This document shows positions 33,259 to 45,880 of a DNA stretch of 64,000 nt, in pieces. The notes beneath the pieces were generated by a model, which was not told the origin of the DNA, made no database searches, and saw nothing but the letters and a program-made list of their open reading frames with translations. Source of the stretch: Xylaria sp. FL1777 (lineage: Eukaryota; Ascomycota; Sordariomycetes; Xylariales; Xylariaceae). The DNA lies in NCBI GenBank assembly GCA_022578965.1, contig MU400531.1:310001-374000 (forward strand), in the 5' to 3' direction. The position numbers were made by a program, and so were the translations under genes. Positions within the stretch are counted from its first letter, which is position 1. Each line of letters starts with the position of its first letter.

Positions 33259-34447
33259 ATGTCCCTAGAGGTCATATATGTAGTCCGCCACGGGGTAAGA
33301 GTTTTACATAACCGCAGTGGAGGCTCGGTGGGGCTGGCTTTGGATCAATAACCGCTTGAGGCTTGAGGGGTTTTTCTCCTTGCTCCCTGGTTGAGATCCT
33401 CTATGGCCATCGCCACCCGCTGTTGAGCTGAAACACAAGCTGAGATCTTCTACTACTAGTTCCGGCCGGCGTGGAGCGTTGACCACGTTACCGGCACCTA
33501 CACTTTGCATCTACGCTCGCCGACGGGCCTGCCAACAGACCCAGCACTCACCTCCCATGGTGTTGAGCAGGCCGACGAGCTCGCTGGGCATTTGCTGGGC
33601 TTCGATCCGCCGATAGACCAGGTTTATTCTAGCCCTTACTACAGGTGCCTACAGACGATATCGCCCTTTATCTCACGACGCAACTCGCGGCAAAACAAGG
33701 TATTGGTCTCCGACGATGACATCCCTCATTCTCGTTCGAGCATCCGTGTGGAGTCGGGGCTGAGCGAATGGTATGGGCAAGCGCATTTCGAACATCCTAC
33801 ATCTGCACCCCTGGATGAGTTGAATGCATTGTTTGCCGATCTTGATGCAGACTATATTTCCTCGCCTGCACCCCCGCGCCGTGGAGAGTCGATCCCGCAG
33901 CTATACGAACGTGTTGCTTCATGTATGGACGCTATTATTGCACAATGTGATAAAGAAGGCAAGAAATCAGTCTTAATTTCTACGCATGCAGCAGTTGTGG
34001 TTGCTCTTGGGCGGGTACTCACCGCAAGGATACCGGAGGATGCAACTGTGGAGGACTTTAAAGCCTTCACATGTGGGCTAAGCAAGTATCGACGGCAAGG
34101 AGTCGATCAAGATTACAATATTGCATTGAATTCTTGGGGGCCAAGTAGACCAGAATCCAAAAATCCGTACCAGAGACCGAGCTTCGGTTTATCCAGCCAC
34201 TGGGCATGCGAGGTCAACTCAAACTGCAGCTTTCTCCACAATGGCGAGGAGCGAGGATGGTAAGTCTCTCTCCCACATTTGAAATTGCTTGTTCCAGTTT
34301 TTGGGCTAGCTGTGACGTAGGAAATTCTCTGGTGACGAATCATTTGTCGAAGTTGGCCAGGAAGGCTTGTTACCATCGACGCATCTCGACACCGCCGTCA
34401 AAGAGAGCAGGAACAGTTCCAGCGCCGCTAGCATTTCTAAGCTTTAA
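33259..34447 (+). CDS. Histidine phosphatase (PGM fold), TFC7-like
   Basis: Three exons: 33259..33294, 33460..34259, 34321..34447 (320 aa). Exon 1 encodes MSLEVIYVVRHG, containing the RHG catalytic histidine; splicing then gives FRPAWSVDHVTGTYTLHLRS. Other hallmarks are LTSHGVEQADELA, VYSSPYYRCLQT and the second histidine in STHAAVVVALGR. The pattern matches the fungal phosphoglycerate-mutase-like family annotated as the 55-kDa TFIIIC (tau) subunit Tfc7. The C-terminus WACEVNSNCSFLHNGEERGW continues across the last intron into KFSGDESFVEV, also family-like. It could therefore be a TFIIIC subunit in RNA polymerase III transcription, or a free phosphatase. The first intron is long (165 nt). Confidence 0.88.
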
Positions 34448-36014
34448 TCCCTGAGAAAATCATCCGAGCTCTAGGCCAACTTCGCAATAGTATCATCGAG
34501 CTATCTGGTTAGAACCCGGCTACTGCACGAAACTGCTTTAGCCTGTGTCGCTCCAGTCAGCCTCAACTGCAGGGCGAAATCACAGTAATAGGTAGGCAAC
34601 GGTAGTCCTTAGAGTACTGTGCAAACATAATAATGCTGCATGCACGGTCTATGTACATCTGAAGCAGCTCCTGTATCTATCATCTTATAGACTATGTGGC
34701 CCTCGTGCGCGACGGACCTTGAGTAAGAGGCACAGGACTAATAGATATAACTAGCACTACCAACCCCTTATACCTGTTCGGTTGGTTGAAATAGTACGTA
34801 TTGAACCAGACACTCGTGCGCATTGATTCTTACAATCTTCTTCACCAAACTAGCCAAACTCGATACTAAGTCTCAGGCGTATCGACTTATCAAAGACACA
34901 GTTTAACACCATGACGACACGCCTAGACCATAATCGCCACCAAGAATCATATATGAACCAACTCGCATTTCTTTACATGAGATCAAGTAGTGTGTCTCAG
35001 GACTAGGTGAATTTACTATAGCGAAAAAGAGACTGCGCTTAATCTATGTTTTACTGCTATGTCGACCCTTTCCTAACAAAGTAAATTCTCAATCTCACAA
35101 CTTTGACTTTGTTGAATGCATTGCAGCTGTTTCTACTCATAGGGTCAGGGACAGAGGAGGTCAGCTGACGGGTATGGACCATGTGGCATAGACAAGGCGT
35201 ATCCGAGTCTGGAGAACCGTGCATCCGATCGCCATCATACTGCTCTATGTCACAACCTAACACGGGCAATTCTGATCTTATAGGGTGGTATTTTGGAGCT
35301 TAGGTTTCGGTAACTGGCTCTCCCAGATTCATTAGCTACAATTATGCTGTTGAATCCGGAAAAGGGCAAGAAAAAAGCAATTATACATGAGAGTGCCGCT
35401 AAAGGAAGGGAACCAGCCTTTGTGCTAACCAGACGTATGAGCTCTGGTCCCGCAATAGAGTCGACTACCTTTCGAAATTGATCCAGAAAATTAACGGGCC
35501 GCTACCGTTGAATAGAGCGTACTTAAATGTTTTCTCAAGTGACACGGAGAGTCGATCTGAAGTGGTACAGCAACCGTCAGGACGTCAGATTACGAAAACG
35601 TGGATGCCATGGTCAACACGCCGCGGATACAACGGTCGGTAGTGTAGTTACTCCCGTAAGCCATCAGACACCAAGAGCTGGCGAGTGCTTACCAAATAGA
35701 TTAGTGCCTCTGCCTGGAGGCAGAAGATCTACACAGGCCACTATACCAGCCACATCAAGCGCCTTTCGGATACGAGACGTTGGATGCTTCTTTTCTACAG
35801 TGGTGAATCTTGGATCGGCTTAGCGGCATCGATACGAGAGCTGGATGGCTGCTCGAATTCAATACACTAATGCGTTATGTCATCAGTCACATTACACGCG
35901 TTGGTTAGTGTAACACAGGCGTCGAGAGGCCGCCACTGTGCAAGTCGGCTGCCCTGGCTTGAGTCGACTTGACCTGGCTTGGCCTCACACTGTCTGCAGC
36001 CTCGGGACGTATGT

Positions 36015-36030
36015 TGTGTGTGTGTGTGTG
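36015..36030. repeat. (TG)n microsatellite
   Basis: Eight TG units in the gene-poor stretch. Confidence 0.85.
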
Positions 36031-37365
36031 TTTCCCCTTTGAGATCCCTGGGCCGACAGAACTCCGGTGTCTGACCGGGCCGACGCCCAGTCTGGACCAC
36101 AGGATGGACCACAGGACCCCCCACGACTCGGCAGTCCAATAAGGTTGAAATAGAATCGAATCGCGATCCTAGGGCTAGGATATTTGTTTGGCCTGTTGGT
36201 TCGCGTACACATAGACGCTCGGCAGTGGTGTTTTCGTATAAGCCACCTAGCCGAATGGAGCGGTTAGGGCAGAGAGACCGCGCGGGCTAACACGACTTGT
36301 GCTGCGAGAGCCCCCTCTGTTCAAATGGGCAGTCTTTGTACCTACCTAGGTAGTCTTAACGCTTTCCTCCCTTACGGCAGGCGGCACGCAGGCAGGCGTG
36401 CACATGCTTGGTCCTTCTGCTCCTCCCTGATACCATCACCACCTTGCATATCACAGCCCCTCTTTATTGTGTAGACCCTGGATTCGACAGCCAATGACAG
36501 CGGCGCCTCGATACCGACGAGGTGGTTACGCTCCCAAGCTGACGAGTAGGGTATCAACGTAGAATCCTCCTCGTTATTATGCTAGGCACAGTGCAAGAAC
36601 GTGTTCTTCAGACAGCTAGGGTCGAGGTCAGATGCTCCCTGCTGCTGCTGCTCTGGTGCCGCCCTCGACACCGGAAGTGATAGGTAGGAAGGTAGGAAGG
36701 CAGACGATGGATGCATTGGGGCCAAAGCAGCAAGTGCCAGCCTCCTCGAAACCTGTCACTGCTTTCACCGTTTTCACTGTAGCTACTGCAACTTAACTGC
36801 GACTACTGTCCCATATGCAGTTCCTCGTTAGCTGAATGTCTAGCTCCCAGACCATTGACCCTTCTGCTTCTGCTATTGAAACAGTCCACAGTCCGTGGAT
36901 GCGTGAAGCCCCTTGCGCTGTCCCAGGTGCCAATCAGCCTGGACTGGACTCGGATAACCCGCCACTGAGCTAAGCGCGGCATTGCTATGCTGCCACACAC
37001 TGGCCGTCCGAGACAACATTCTTTCTTCCCCAGCGAGTCCTCGCTGTCCCAGATTAGAAACTGCTGCAGTTGTCTCTGACCCGCCTGGCCCTCTAGCCAG
37101 ATTCAGTCCACTTTAATAGTGACGTGCGTGAACAGTAGGTTACTCTATCGATGCCACTCTCGCCCTAGGACTGGGGTAGGTGGTATGCTGCGGTGCACTA
37201 TCAACACCCTGGGCGTCTGTTTGTACGAACCGGTTCTGTGGCATAGTACACTTGCTCCTCACGACACTTCTCCTGGGAGCCGGATCTCTTGTCTATATTA
37301 GGCGATCGGGGGCTCTGCGTTGATCCGGCTGCTTAGCCGTTTACTCTCATTATTCCTCCAGCGTC

Positions 37366-37372
37366 TATAAAT
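37366..37372 (+). promoter_or_regulatory. TATA box of the 354-aa gene
   Basis: TATAAAT about 90 bp upstream of the ATG at 37463, a normal distance for a fungal core promoter. Position-based inference. Confidence 0.4.
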
Positions 37373-37462
37373 CCTCTTACCCCCAATACATCACCCTGCC
37401 ATAGGCCATCTACGTCGTTGAGAAACATAATATCCCTTGTCTCCCATATCCTCGGAATCACA

Positions 37463-38661
37463 ATGGCTTTGTCGTTTCAAAGCCCACAACCCTCAGGTGC
37501 CATCTATACTACCCCCAGTCTGCCGAACTCATGGAGTACAAAATCAACTTCTCTAAGATCTTCAAGGCATCCATCTCCTTTTTCCCGTGAACTTTCCCTG
37601 AGCCCTTGCTCTCCAATATCAACAGGATTGTTATCTCCCATCGCACGTAAAAGATCGAGTCCTTACTCAACCGGTTCTTCATGCCATGAACCACTCGATG
37701 TTAAATTACCTATTCGTTCGCTACGAACACCGAGCGCCACCCCAGAGCCGAGCAAAGACGGTGTTTATTCGAGAAGATCGAGCCAGTCATATCCTCATGA
37801 TCCTATTTTACAAAACCTCAACCGCCTTCGGAAGGCAAAGAACAAGAAACCACTACCACTAGTCGAAGGTTTACACGACCCAGATTTTGTCAGAAAACCA
37901 TTAAAACCGTTGGTCCCACTCGAGTTGGCCCAGAGGGGACGAGGAAAACTCCAGCGGGGTTCACATTGCAATATCAAGTATCTAGTCGAAGAACTAGACT
38001 ACATCAGATATCATCGCGTGGACCTCGCTCGGGCGTGGAAGCCTATTGCCTCTGACTTCCAAGCCATGTTTCCCATGTCGATATTCCCCCGTGGGGAGGG
38101 TGGCCTCCAAGGGGTGTACTATCGACAGCACAAGATGCTCCCCCTCATCTCCGACGGCCAGCTGGTTTTCATGGAGAACGGACACGTCGAGCCTGTCTGG
38201 GTGAAGACGAAGAAGCAGACCGAGAAAAATCAACTGTATGGTCTCATATATTTGTTCCCGGAACGTGCGATGAACTACTCTTGGGTCTCGCTCCTGGATC
38301 GCCAACGTGCTTACGAGCTCAGTAAGTGCTATTATCTGTTCTACCTCCCCAGAACCTCCCCTTTAGTTCTTGGTGGCTTGCGACTTGGTCACTGTCAGCA
38401 TCAAGTCTATGGATGTACTATTTTAGAGGTGTTCAAAGCTGACATTGTCTGGTAGACCAAGAAAGGGAACCACAGGTACGGAAAGCCCATTTCGAAGCTA
38501 AAAGGCGCGGAACCTACATCGAAAAGCTACCCCCACATGTCCTATGCGGATGCTGTCCTGGAGATGACCGCAAGAGGGATCCAGGTTCCCTCAAGCAGAA
38601 AATCATTCGCAGGAAATCCAGTCTTGCTTCTAAGAAATATTCTTTCCGGGCAAAGCTATAA
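37463..38661 (+). CDS. Orphan fungal family protein, unknown function
   Basis: Two exons, 37463..38321 and 38456..38661 (354 aa), with a 134-nt intron (donor GTAAGT, acceptor GGTAG). The N-terminal third is Ser/Pro-rich and probably disordered (SSRHPSPFSRELSLSPC). The conserved part begins CNIKYLVEELDYIRYHRVDLARAW, followed by FPMSIFPRGEGGLQGVYYRQ, LVFMENGHVEPVWVKTKKQ and LYGLIYLFPERAMNYSWVS. This resembles a Myb/SANT-like helix set (W spacing ARAWKPI) used in many Sordariomycete hypothetical proteins. Exon 2 gives NQEREPQVRKAHFEAKRRGTYIEKLPPHV then a Cys cluster CGCCPGDDRKRD and a basic tail. DNA binding is plausible but unproven. Confidence 0.8.
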
Positions 38662-41176
38662 CGAGGCAATGAATATCTCCCTTCATTCATAAGGGCACGA
38701 CATTTACGCTTGGGAATTTCACCTCAAGATAAACCACAATATAACTACGACGTTTGAGACAGGCCTGTCTCCCTTTATCCACCGAGTCTTCGATCCTTCC
38801 TTCTTTTCGAGGGTCGTCGATTCTTAACATATACGTTTCGCACACATTAGATGCCGACTATCTATATACTTGGCTGCTATTCAGGCTCCTATTTGCCAGG
38901 AAGCTCTATTAGAGCACACAAATACAACTAACCATTCATTCATTTATCTTCATTATCGACACCCTACCCAGGCGGTTGTCGAACCCCCTGACTTGCACGA
39001 CGCTCCCTGTCCTGCCATATCATCTGTGTCACACGTTATTCTCTGCTTGCAGGTTCGACAAACATCTGATTAGTTTGTCCCCCCTTCGACGGGACAGAGG
39101 AAGAAGGTGTGACGACGGGGGGCGAAAAAGATAAGAAATTTTTGAAACTGAAATAAAAACCATTTGAAAAAAAAAAACGCAATGGGATGAAAGAGATGAG
39201 AGGACGATGGGACGATGGATATGAGCAAACATGTACTACTTACCACCTTTCTTTACTTGGAATTTGATTTTTGGATTTATCTTTTGGTTTCACTTCATTT
39301 TTTCCTTCTTCGTTATCCTGTCACGTCTTTCCTTATGATCTACCCCCATAACTATTTTCAGGTTACCTACTGATCAGAAACAAAAACAAAGAGGTAGAAA
39401 TGTCTCTATCGTCAAATGAAGCAATCCGTTTCCTGCTTTTTTCTCATTTGCATTTTTCGGTATTATCGCTTAACCCACTCGGGGATGCTTTAAATTTCTT
39501 TCCTTATTCCTTTTTTCTTCTTTTTCTCAATTTACTACCATGTTTCCTTGGAAGGAGTAAAACATCAGTCTATACAAGAAAGTTCTTTTGAGAGGGGTTT
39601 TTTAAAAAAAAAAAGGACATTAGATGAAATCCCCCGTGGGATGCTTGATTGGCTGGTTGGGAGTGTATGGAGGGAATTGAATGATGCCTTTTGGAATGAG
39701 AACGAGATAATTACGCGATCACTTCAAACTTGGGCCGACGGAATTGGGGATATTGAAAAAGATTTCATGTTGAGCAATTTTATGGGGGAAGAGGGAGGGG
39801 GCTGGTGGTACGGAAACAAAGGGTTCACGAATTTGATGCGGCTGGTTGGTATGTATGTATGGATGGGTTCACGAGTTTGTAATTTCTCATCTCATTGATT
39901 ATTTTTCAAAGGAAAAATTGAGTGGCCTTTCCCCTCAGAAGACATTGGGGAGTGGCCTCGAGTCGGTTACTTAATTAGTATTATTCTATACGTCTACTAT
40001 AGTTATCCATACGATAACAATTAAGCCCCTTCTACACTTCAACTCCTCTAAAGTGTGAAATGGATATTTCAAGTGGCCCCCAGAGACGTATTTATCCGTT
40101 TAACTCCGCCATGCTAACCATCTCAATTCGTCCTTCCTCTTTTGTCGACCTTTTCTATGGTGTGTACATATAATCTCACCGACTGACCGAGGAATGCAAA
40201 TACCTATACTACCTGCATACTATATGACATGTCACCGTCACTCTTATCTCCTCAAAAATGAGCCTCCCAATCATGATAGGCCCAGGACGACATGGTGGGC
40301 AATAACCACCAATGACACGACAAGCATTGGCACAGCGTCTGATTCGGCACCCGATGGCCTGGGTAAGGCTGGAAAGAGCTGTTAATGAACTTTTTTTTTC
40401 GTTACCGTTGTACTGTATGTGCATGGAACCAGACCTTGTACCGTCGTATCATGTAAAATAAGATGTGGGCAGAGGTCAAGTGACCAACAACATCAGCAGC
40501 CCAGGTGTGACAGTTTCCCAACAACAAGGACTGGGGCGCGGGGCAGCAGGGCTCTATTCGCCAAAACACACAGACACACACATACACACATTTCTTACAT
40601 GCATGCCCTGGCCTGCACGGCTCCGAGATTCTGTATCACATGAAAGACGTTATGTAGGGAGAGGTTGCATTAGCTGCGTAGTGGAATTGACCCGTATTCT
40701 CATTGCACAGCTAACGAGAGTGGAGAATAGGGCGAGAATGAGCCACTAAATCTCCAGAGGTGATGCAAGTATGTCCAGCCTGAAATATGGGTTCGTTGTT
40801 GGTTGCAGATTTAAAGTGACAGTCCACCGCTTGTTGTGTAGCCCAACCGAGATAACCCATCCCATCCCTTGCTCGGCATGCTGGGGGGGACCTAAACCTC
40901 CTACCATTCTGGACCCAACACGTTTGCTTCTACCGTGCGACCGCTGAAGGACCATGCCTCGAGCCGAGATGACAGCATCCACTCCTTCCCCAGCCGTGCG
41001 ACCCTGCCGAGTGAATCCCTTGACAGTGCTAATGGTTTCCCCTCAAGTAGATCGACACCATGTCTCGAATCGTGCTTGGTTGGGTCTAGTAGCGCGATGT
41101 GGATTCAAAAAGTGTTTTTTGAGGTTACCGCGCGCTTCTTCTCGTAGCGCACTGATCTCCAGTCTAGTAGTAGCCT
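38662..41176. other. 2.5-kb gene-poor region
   Basis: Follows the 354-aa gene and precedes the IWR1 3' end. Low-complexity T-rich and A-rich stretches (about 39160-39175, 39480-39615) and a CA-rich tract (about 40564-40592). Open frames at 39400-39898 and 40419-40749 lack start context and homology signs. Confidence 0.55.
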
Positions 41177-42657
41177 TTACAAATGATTACTCCGGAGCCC
41201 GTTTCGCCCTATGTATGTTCTAAATTGCCCCGTGGTGCTCTCTCCGTCGAACTCGTCGTGACTCTGATCTCCTACATCGTACTCCTCCAAATCCGAGGCG
41301 TTACCAGTGCGAAATGCGTAAGGATTCTTGTCGTCATCCGAAGCCACCTCTTCGTCAGGGTAGTCTGCTGTATAATAATTCTCAGCTAGAAATTGTCAGT
41401 ATAGGCGCCGTGTTCCAAGAAACGCGACTAGATGGATAAGATCATACCATTTTCATCTTCTTCATCTTCCGCCCATTCATCTTCACTCTCGTCGTCTTCC
41501 CCGTAGAAAAATTCGATGTCGGGCTCCTCATCAAATACCAAGAGTCCTACACTCTGTGGTGGTACATGATCCCCCATACTACTAGCTGGAATACGAACAT
41601 AGGTTTCAATGATGTAGTCACTGTCGTCGCTATCACTGTTTTCAATGTCGGCATCGACCATTTCCTTATCAATCGATTGCCTCGCCTCTTCTGGATGTCG
41701 TTCTGCGTACCGCTTCGTAGGAGGCTTAGGTTTAAACTTGAGCTTGGATGGTGTGCTAATCTTCATTCTCTCTTGCTCACGCTTCTCCTCTTCGGCCTTC
41801 CGGAGGTTAAGGCCGATCTGCTCCAGAGCGTACGCCTCCATATCGGCAGTCAGCTGCTGCATGTCGACATTCCAACGATCCGTCATAGATTTCGGTAGTT
41901 CGGGCTTATCTCTGGGCCTGGTATCTCTAGCTGCCAGTTTCGCCACGCCGGGTTTCTTGAACTTCCTAGGCTCAGGCTGATCTACCTCCATGACCTCAGC
42001 CACAGGAGCGTGAATGCGCGTGAGCGCAGCGGCACGGCTATTATTGGCAGCATGAAGCTTTCCGACGATTCTCGGGGAAACGCGTTTGATTCTTCGCTCG
42101 ACGAACATAGCGGGGGCAGGCCTTTTCTTGGAGACGCCTCCATAGGGCCGGCCTGAGTAGGGAGGCGCAGCGAGCAACATATCCTTGCGCGACATGTGAA
42201 ACCGTCGGGGTTCTGAGGCAGAGAGGGAGGCAGTGTCGAGGGTGTTGTTGCTCGCATTGACATCAGCACACGTAGGAGCGGTTATAGAGGCATCGTCATG
42301 GCTGTTGTCGGCGGCCTCGTCCTTGTTGGTCGGCGCGTCTTTGTTCGGATAATCATTTTGTTTCGCGATGCTTTGGAATGCTGGGGCTCGGCGACCCGCG
42401 GGAGAGGTGTGGATGATAGGCTTCTGAATTTGGAGAGGAATGCTTTGGGCAAATGTGGGTTCCTCATTCTGGCGCTGGTAAACAAAGACACTGCTCCTGT
42501 GCCGCTTGGTTTCCTGAAGACCTAGTTGTAGGCTCAAATTAGCTGGCGTCGATGACTAGTTAATTCATCTAACTGAGGGTGGCTCACGAAGGTACGAGAC
42601 AGGGGCCTCCTCAGTAGCCTTGCGCTTCACACGAATGAGCTGTGGCGGTATGGACAT
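41177..42657 (-). CDS. IWR1: IWR1, Pol II nuclear import factor
   Basis: Three exons: 42657..42588, 42521..41448, 41385..41177 (450 aa). Splicing produces the family N-terminus MSIPPQLIRVKRKATEEAPVSYL then RLQETKRHRSSVFVYQR. The Iwr1 domain lies at the end: DYIIETYVRIPASS, acidic DIEFFYGEDDESEDEWAEDEEDEN, and across the last intron AENYYTADYPDEEVASDDD, the diagnostic YY.xDYPDEE pattern. Iwr1 binds assembled RNA polymerase II and carries its nuclear import signal. The middle region is basic and Pro-rich (AAPPYSGRPYGGVSKKRPAP). Introns of 66 and 62 nt; donors GTGAGC and GTATGA. Confidence 0.92.
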
Positions 42658-44097
42658 TTTGGTGATCTTTATCAAGATAGGATATTGAGTAGACAGCTAG
42701 GCCGGACACAAATGACGTTACCAACATAGGTGTAGTCTCAAGCCACGAGAACTTGCGTAGTTTGGCCTGTGTGCTGTTTCCGGCATGTGACAGCCAGGGC
42801 AGTTCGTGATGATGTTCTCTTGTAGTGCCGAACTAGTATAGGTAGGTGGGAGGGGGATTGTTTATCTCCGGCTCCCCCTTCTTGTATGGCTGACTTAGTG
42901 TGGCGCGAGCTATGGTGGGGCACTGTTATAAGGTACCTACCCTACCTGATGTCTGTAGGTAAGTACATGGTACCCACTATAGGTACCGTGCGGACCAAAC
43001 TTAAAGAACTTGTCAACGTCATCATAGCTATTAAGAATTGATAGTATCTACGACCTACATTTCTCATCTTATGCATCTCCTGCATCTCATGGGCAAAACG
43101 CAAGGCCCGTGAGTCAGCGGTATGCCGTACATTCGTCCATTCTGCTCATGACTCGAACTGAGCCAGATACGGCGAAGAGCAACATATTAGAGAGGTGAAC
43201 AGACGCTCACCTAGTGCTATCGAATGCTCAGGTATATACACGGTTGTCGTCGACTGTCCTGGACTACCAATACATAACTGGAATCATCGTAAATCATGCT
43301 CCGACTCTAACCCGATGAAAAATAGACTCATTGTTGAATTCGGTTGTATCTGTGTTATCTTGACGGCATATTTTCGCCCCTATAGTAAGTGCCTATCCTA
43401 CCTCATAGATCCTGGATTCATAAGGACTTGGATTGTTCGATGATGCTCACAATCCAGACCACTGGTTGAACGAGAGGTGGGTGGATCGTTAGGAAAGTTT
43501 GGCCCGGTTGCTACAACATATGTTAGTACACATGTAGGAACATACATAGTACAGCTCCCCCAGCTTTTTAGCCCCCCAATCGGATCACTCCTTCTCAAGA
43601 GCAGACATACTTAGTATGTAGGTAGTCGCTGCTGGCCTCCCCCAGGTTCTGGATGCCGCTTGCCGTCATCCAAGTAAACATGGATGTATCTACAATATGT
43701 ACAGTACCTCCCTTAGGTCCCTAACCCACGTAAATGATGAGTGTCTACCTTGACGGAGAAGTAGTGCCTGCCTCAAGTGCTTGTATCTATTACCCCCGCC
43801 ACTTTGACAACTCCCTAAATCTGCGTCATGTCCATGTTTCTTACCCATCTTGTGAGACTCCTCGACGGCCACTAACCAATCCCTCCTCTTAATCGTAGCC
43901 TTCAGCCCGCCAACTCCAAAGAGCTTTTGCGGGCCGGTTTCGTATTGAGGCTTGAACTCTTAACCTCGCTCCTATAGTCCAAACATCGTCTTCTTTTCGG
44001 TTGTCTTGTCAGACGGCTCTTATTCGCCGCTTATTGGCAAATGGTTGGCATTGCCCGAGACCTATGAGGTTGAGTTGCCCTCTCAAGCTCCTATAAA
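42658..44097. other. 1.4-kb divergent intergenic region
   Basis: Promoters of IWR1 and the CBM48 gene. Dense in TAGGTACC/GGTAGGTA motifs at 42838-42985 and again near 43613-43626. No gene. Confidence 0.6.
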
Positions 44098-45880
44098 ATG
44101 TCCTCTCGCAGCAAAGTCCCCGTTACTTTCACCTTCCATCGAAGAGGCGTCCATCCCCCTCTCTTTGTCGCCGGGTCCTTCTCGAACCCCCCGTGGCAAC
44201 CTCAGAAGATGGATGCCTCCATAGACCAACACGGAGATTACATATTTACTAAAAGGGCCATGGTGGATGAATGTTCAGAGATCCAATACAAATTTCGACA
44301 CGCTTCCGGCGATTGGTGGGCTTTGGACCCAGATGCCGACACAGGTGAGATTTTTTTTTAATTTAGCCTAGTTAGCAATTTCCTCGGAGAGCTTTTCTGC
44401 ATGTTGACTTTTGCATACTCTCTTCTACAGTCACGGACGATCACGGCAATATAAACAGCTTGTTATACTCTCCAACCATTAAGGCGGCCCAGGAGATAAT
44501 GCTGCTACAAGAGACTCATTCTACCAAACCTAAGGATACTATCCCTAGTCATAACAATGCCGAAACATCCGTGGGTACCGCTATCGCGCAGAACAGGGAT
44601 ACAGATACTACAGGTCTTCATTCTTCTGAAGAGGTCGCAGCAAAGAAGGAGCTGAGACGCCTGTCTTCTACTCCGATCGAGGAAGTTGCTAATACTGCAG
44701 CCGAAGTAGCTGACACCGCTTCTCAGCTGGATGAAGACGAGTCCGAAGTTGATGGTGGCGAAATGCTCCCCATGTTCAGCCACGAATGTTTTGCTTCTTC
44801 TTCTTCCGATTATCAGGAGCCGAAACTACAACACGACAATCTTGACTATCCTCCAGAAAGTGTTAGCCCATCAAATATGAATTTCGATGACCCTCGCTTA
44901 GAGCATTTCCCTTCGGATCGAGACTCCATCATGGCTACCATGCGGCGTGTATCGACTAGCATAGAAACAGATTCTACAACGGTAGATGAAGTTAATTTAC
45001 CGCCGATCATTACAGCAAGATCCTCTATTGCGAGCAACCCCTCCCAAACACGGGACTCGTTCGACGCAGACGATGTGAACGCTGAACATGAAAATGAACA
45101 TGAACAAACGGAAGACATGAACCGACAGCCCGCTAGCATCGCACCTATGAACTCTCTACAGTCGATTGCAGAAGGAGACGAGGCCCCATGTAGAAATGAG
45201 GCGCGAGATCTTTCTACTCCAGTCCAGCATATTGGCCCTGTTGAGAAACGCAATCTCTCATTGGCTTCATCTGGTAGCAGCAACGAGGACGAGGGAGTTG
45301 CTATGAGCCCTGCACCTTGTAAGCACATGAGTAAAACCTCTTGTATTAAGAAGACAGACAATAAGGCACAGCCTCCCACCCTCATCGATGAAGCTAGTAC
45401 AATCAACACACATCCGACCGAAGAACATACGAGTATTACCTCGAGTTCGTCCAAATTTGGCGAACAGAATGATCAGTCAGGTCTACAGAAGCCAACTAAT
45501 GGTGAGCGGTCGCATTCCCCTCTCTCGACCTATTCTATCCAGGACAGCAAAAAGGGTAACTGGATTCATACCTTTTTCCACACAATATTCGTCGATTGGT
45601 TCGGTGATCTTTTCTGTTGGCTTTGTAGTCGAAGCCGAAGCCAGGTGTAAGAAGCCATTTGATACCGGTATCCCCATTTTCCCTTTTACTCGGTTCTAAG
45701 TCACATTTTCTAACACGTAAGGGTTCGCTCGAAAGTAGTCTACATTCCCCAAGGGCTTTTGGAACGGGGGCCTTGATTATCGTCGGTGCGGGTATCTCGT
45801 TCTGGGCCTTACACGACCGATTGCCTTCAATTGGCTTTCCGACCTCCTTAAGGATGTATTCCTACAATTGCCCACCATAG
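44098..45880 (+). CDS. CBM48 (AMPK-type glycogen-binding) protein with C-terminal TM
   Basis: Three exons: 44098..44344, 44431..45646, 45736..45880 (535 aa). The N-terminal domain VPVTFTFHRRGVHPPLFVAGSFSNPPWQPQKM ... IQYKFRHASGDWWALDPDADTVTDDHGNINSLL is a CBM48/AMPK1-CBM fold, the glycogen-binding module of AMPK beta subunits. A long acidic Ser-rich linker follows. The end reads HTIFVDWFGDLFCWLCSRSRSQ; splicing with donor GTAAGA at 45647 joins this in frame to GTGALIIVGAGISFWAL, a single membrane span. Without that splice the frame stops at 45650. A second acceptor (exon from 45754) is also in frame and would remove 6 aa. The family is common in fungi but its role is not known to me; anchoring a glycogen-binding domain to a membrane is the inference. 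Confidence 0.8.

Larger units (their letters stand above)
34448..37462. other. 3-kb gene-poor region
   Basis: No convincing gene in any frame. Contains a (TG)n microsatellite (about 36015-36030), a GTACCTACCTAGGTAGTC palindromic motif near 36338-36355, and a TATAAAT at 37366-37372 about 90 bp before the next start codon. Could hold non-coding RNA or decayed DNA. Confidence 0.55.

Noticed and set aside
39400..39898. Frames of 63 and 116 aa after the orphan gene
   Set aside because: They cross homopolymer runs and start from TTG or poor context; the 116-aa frame looks G-rich rather than protein-like. Transcript evidence would be needed.
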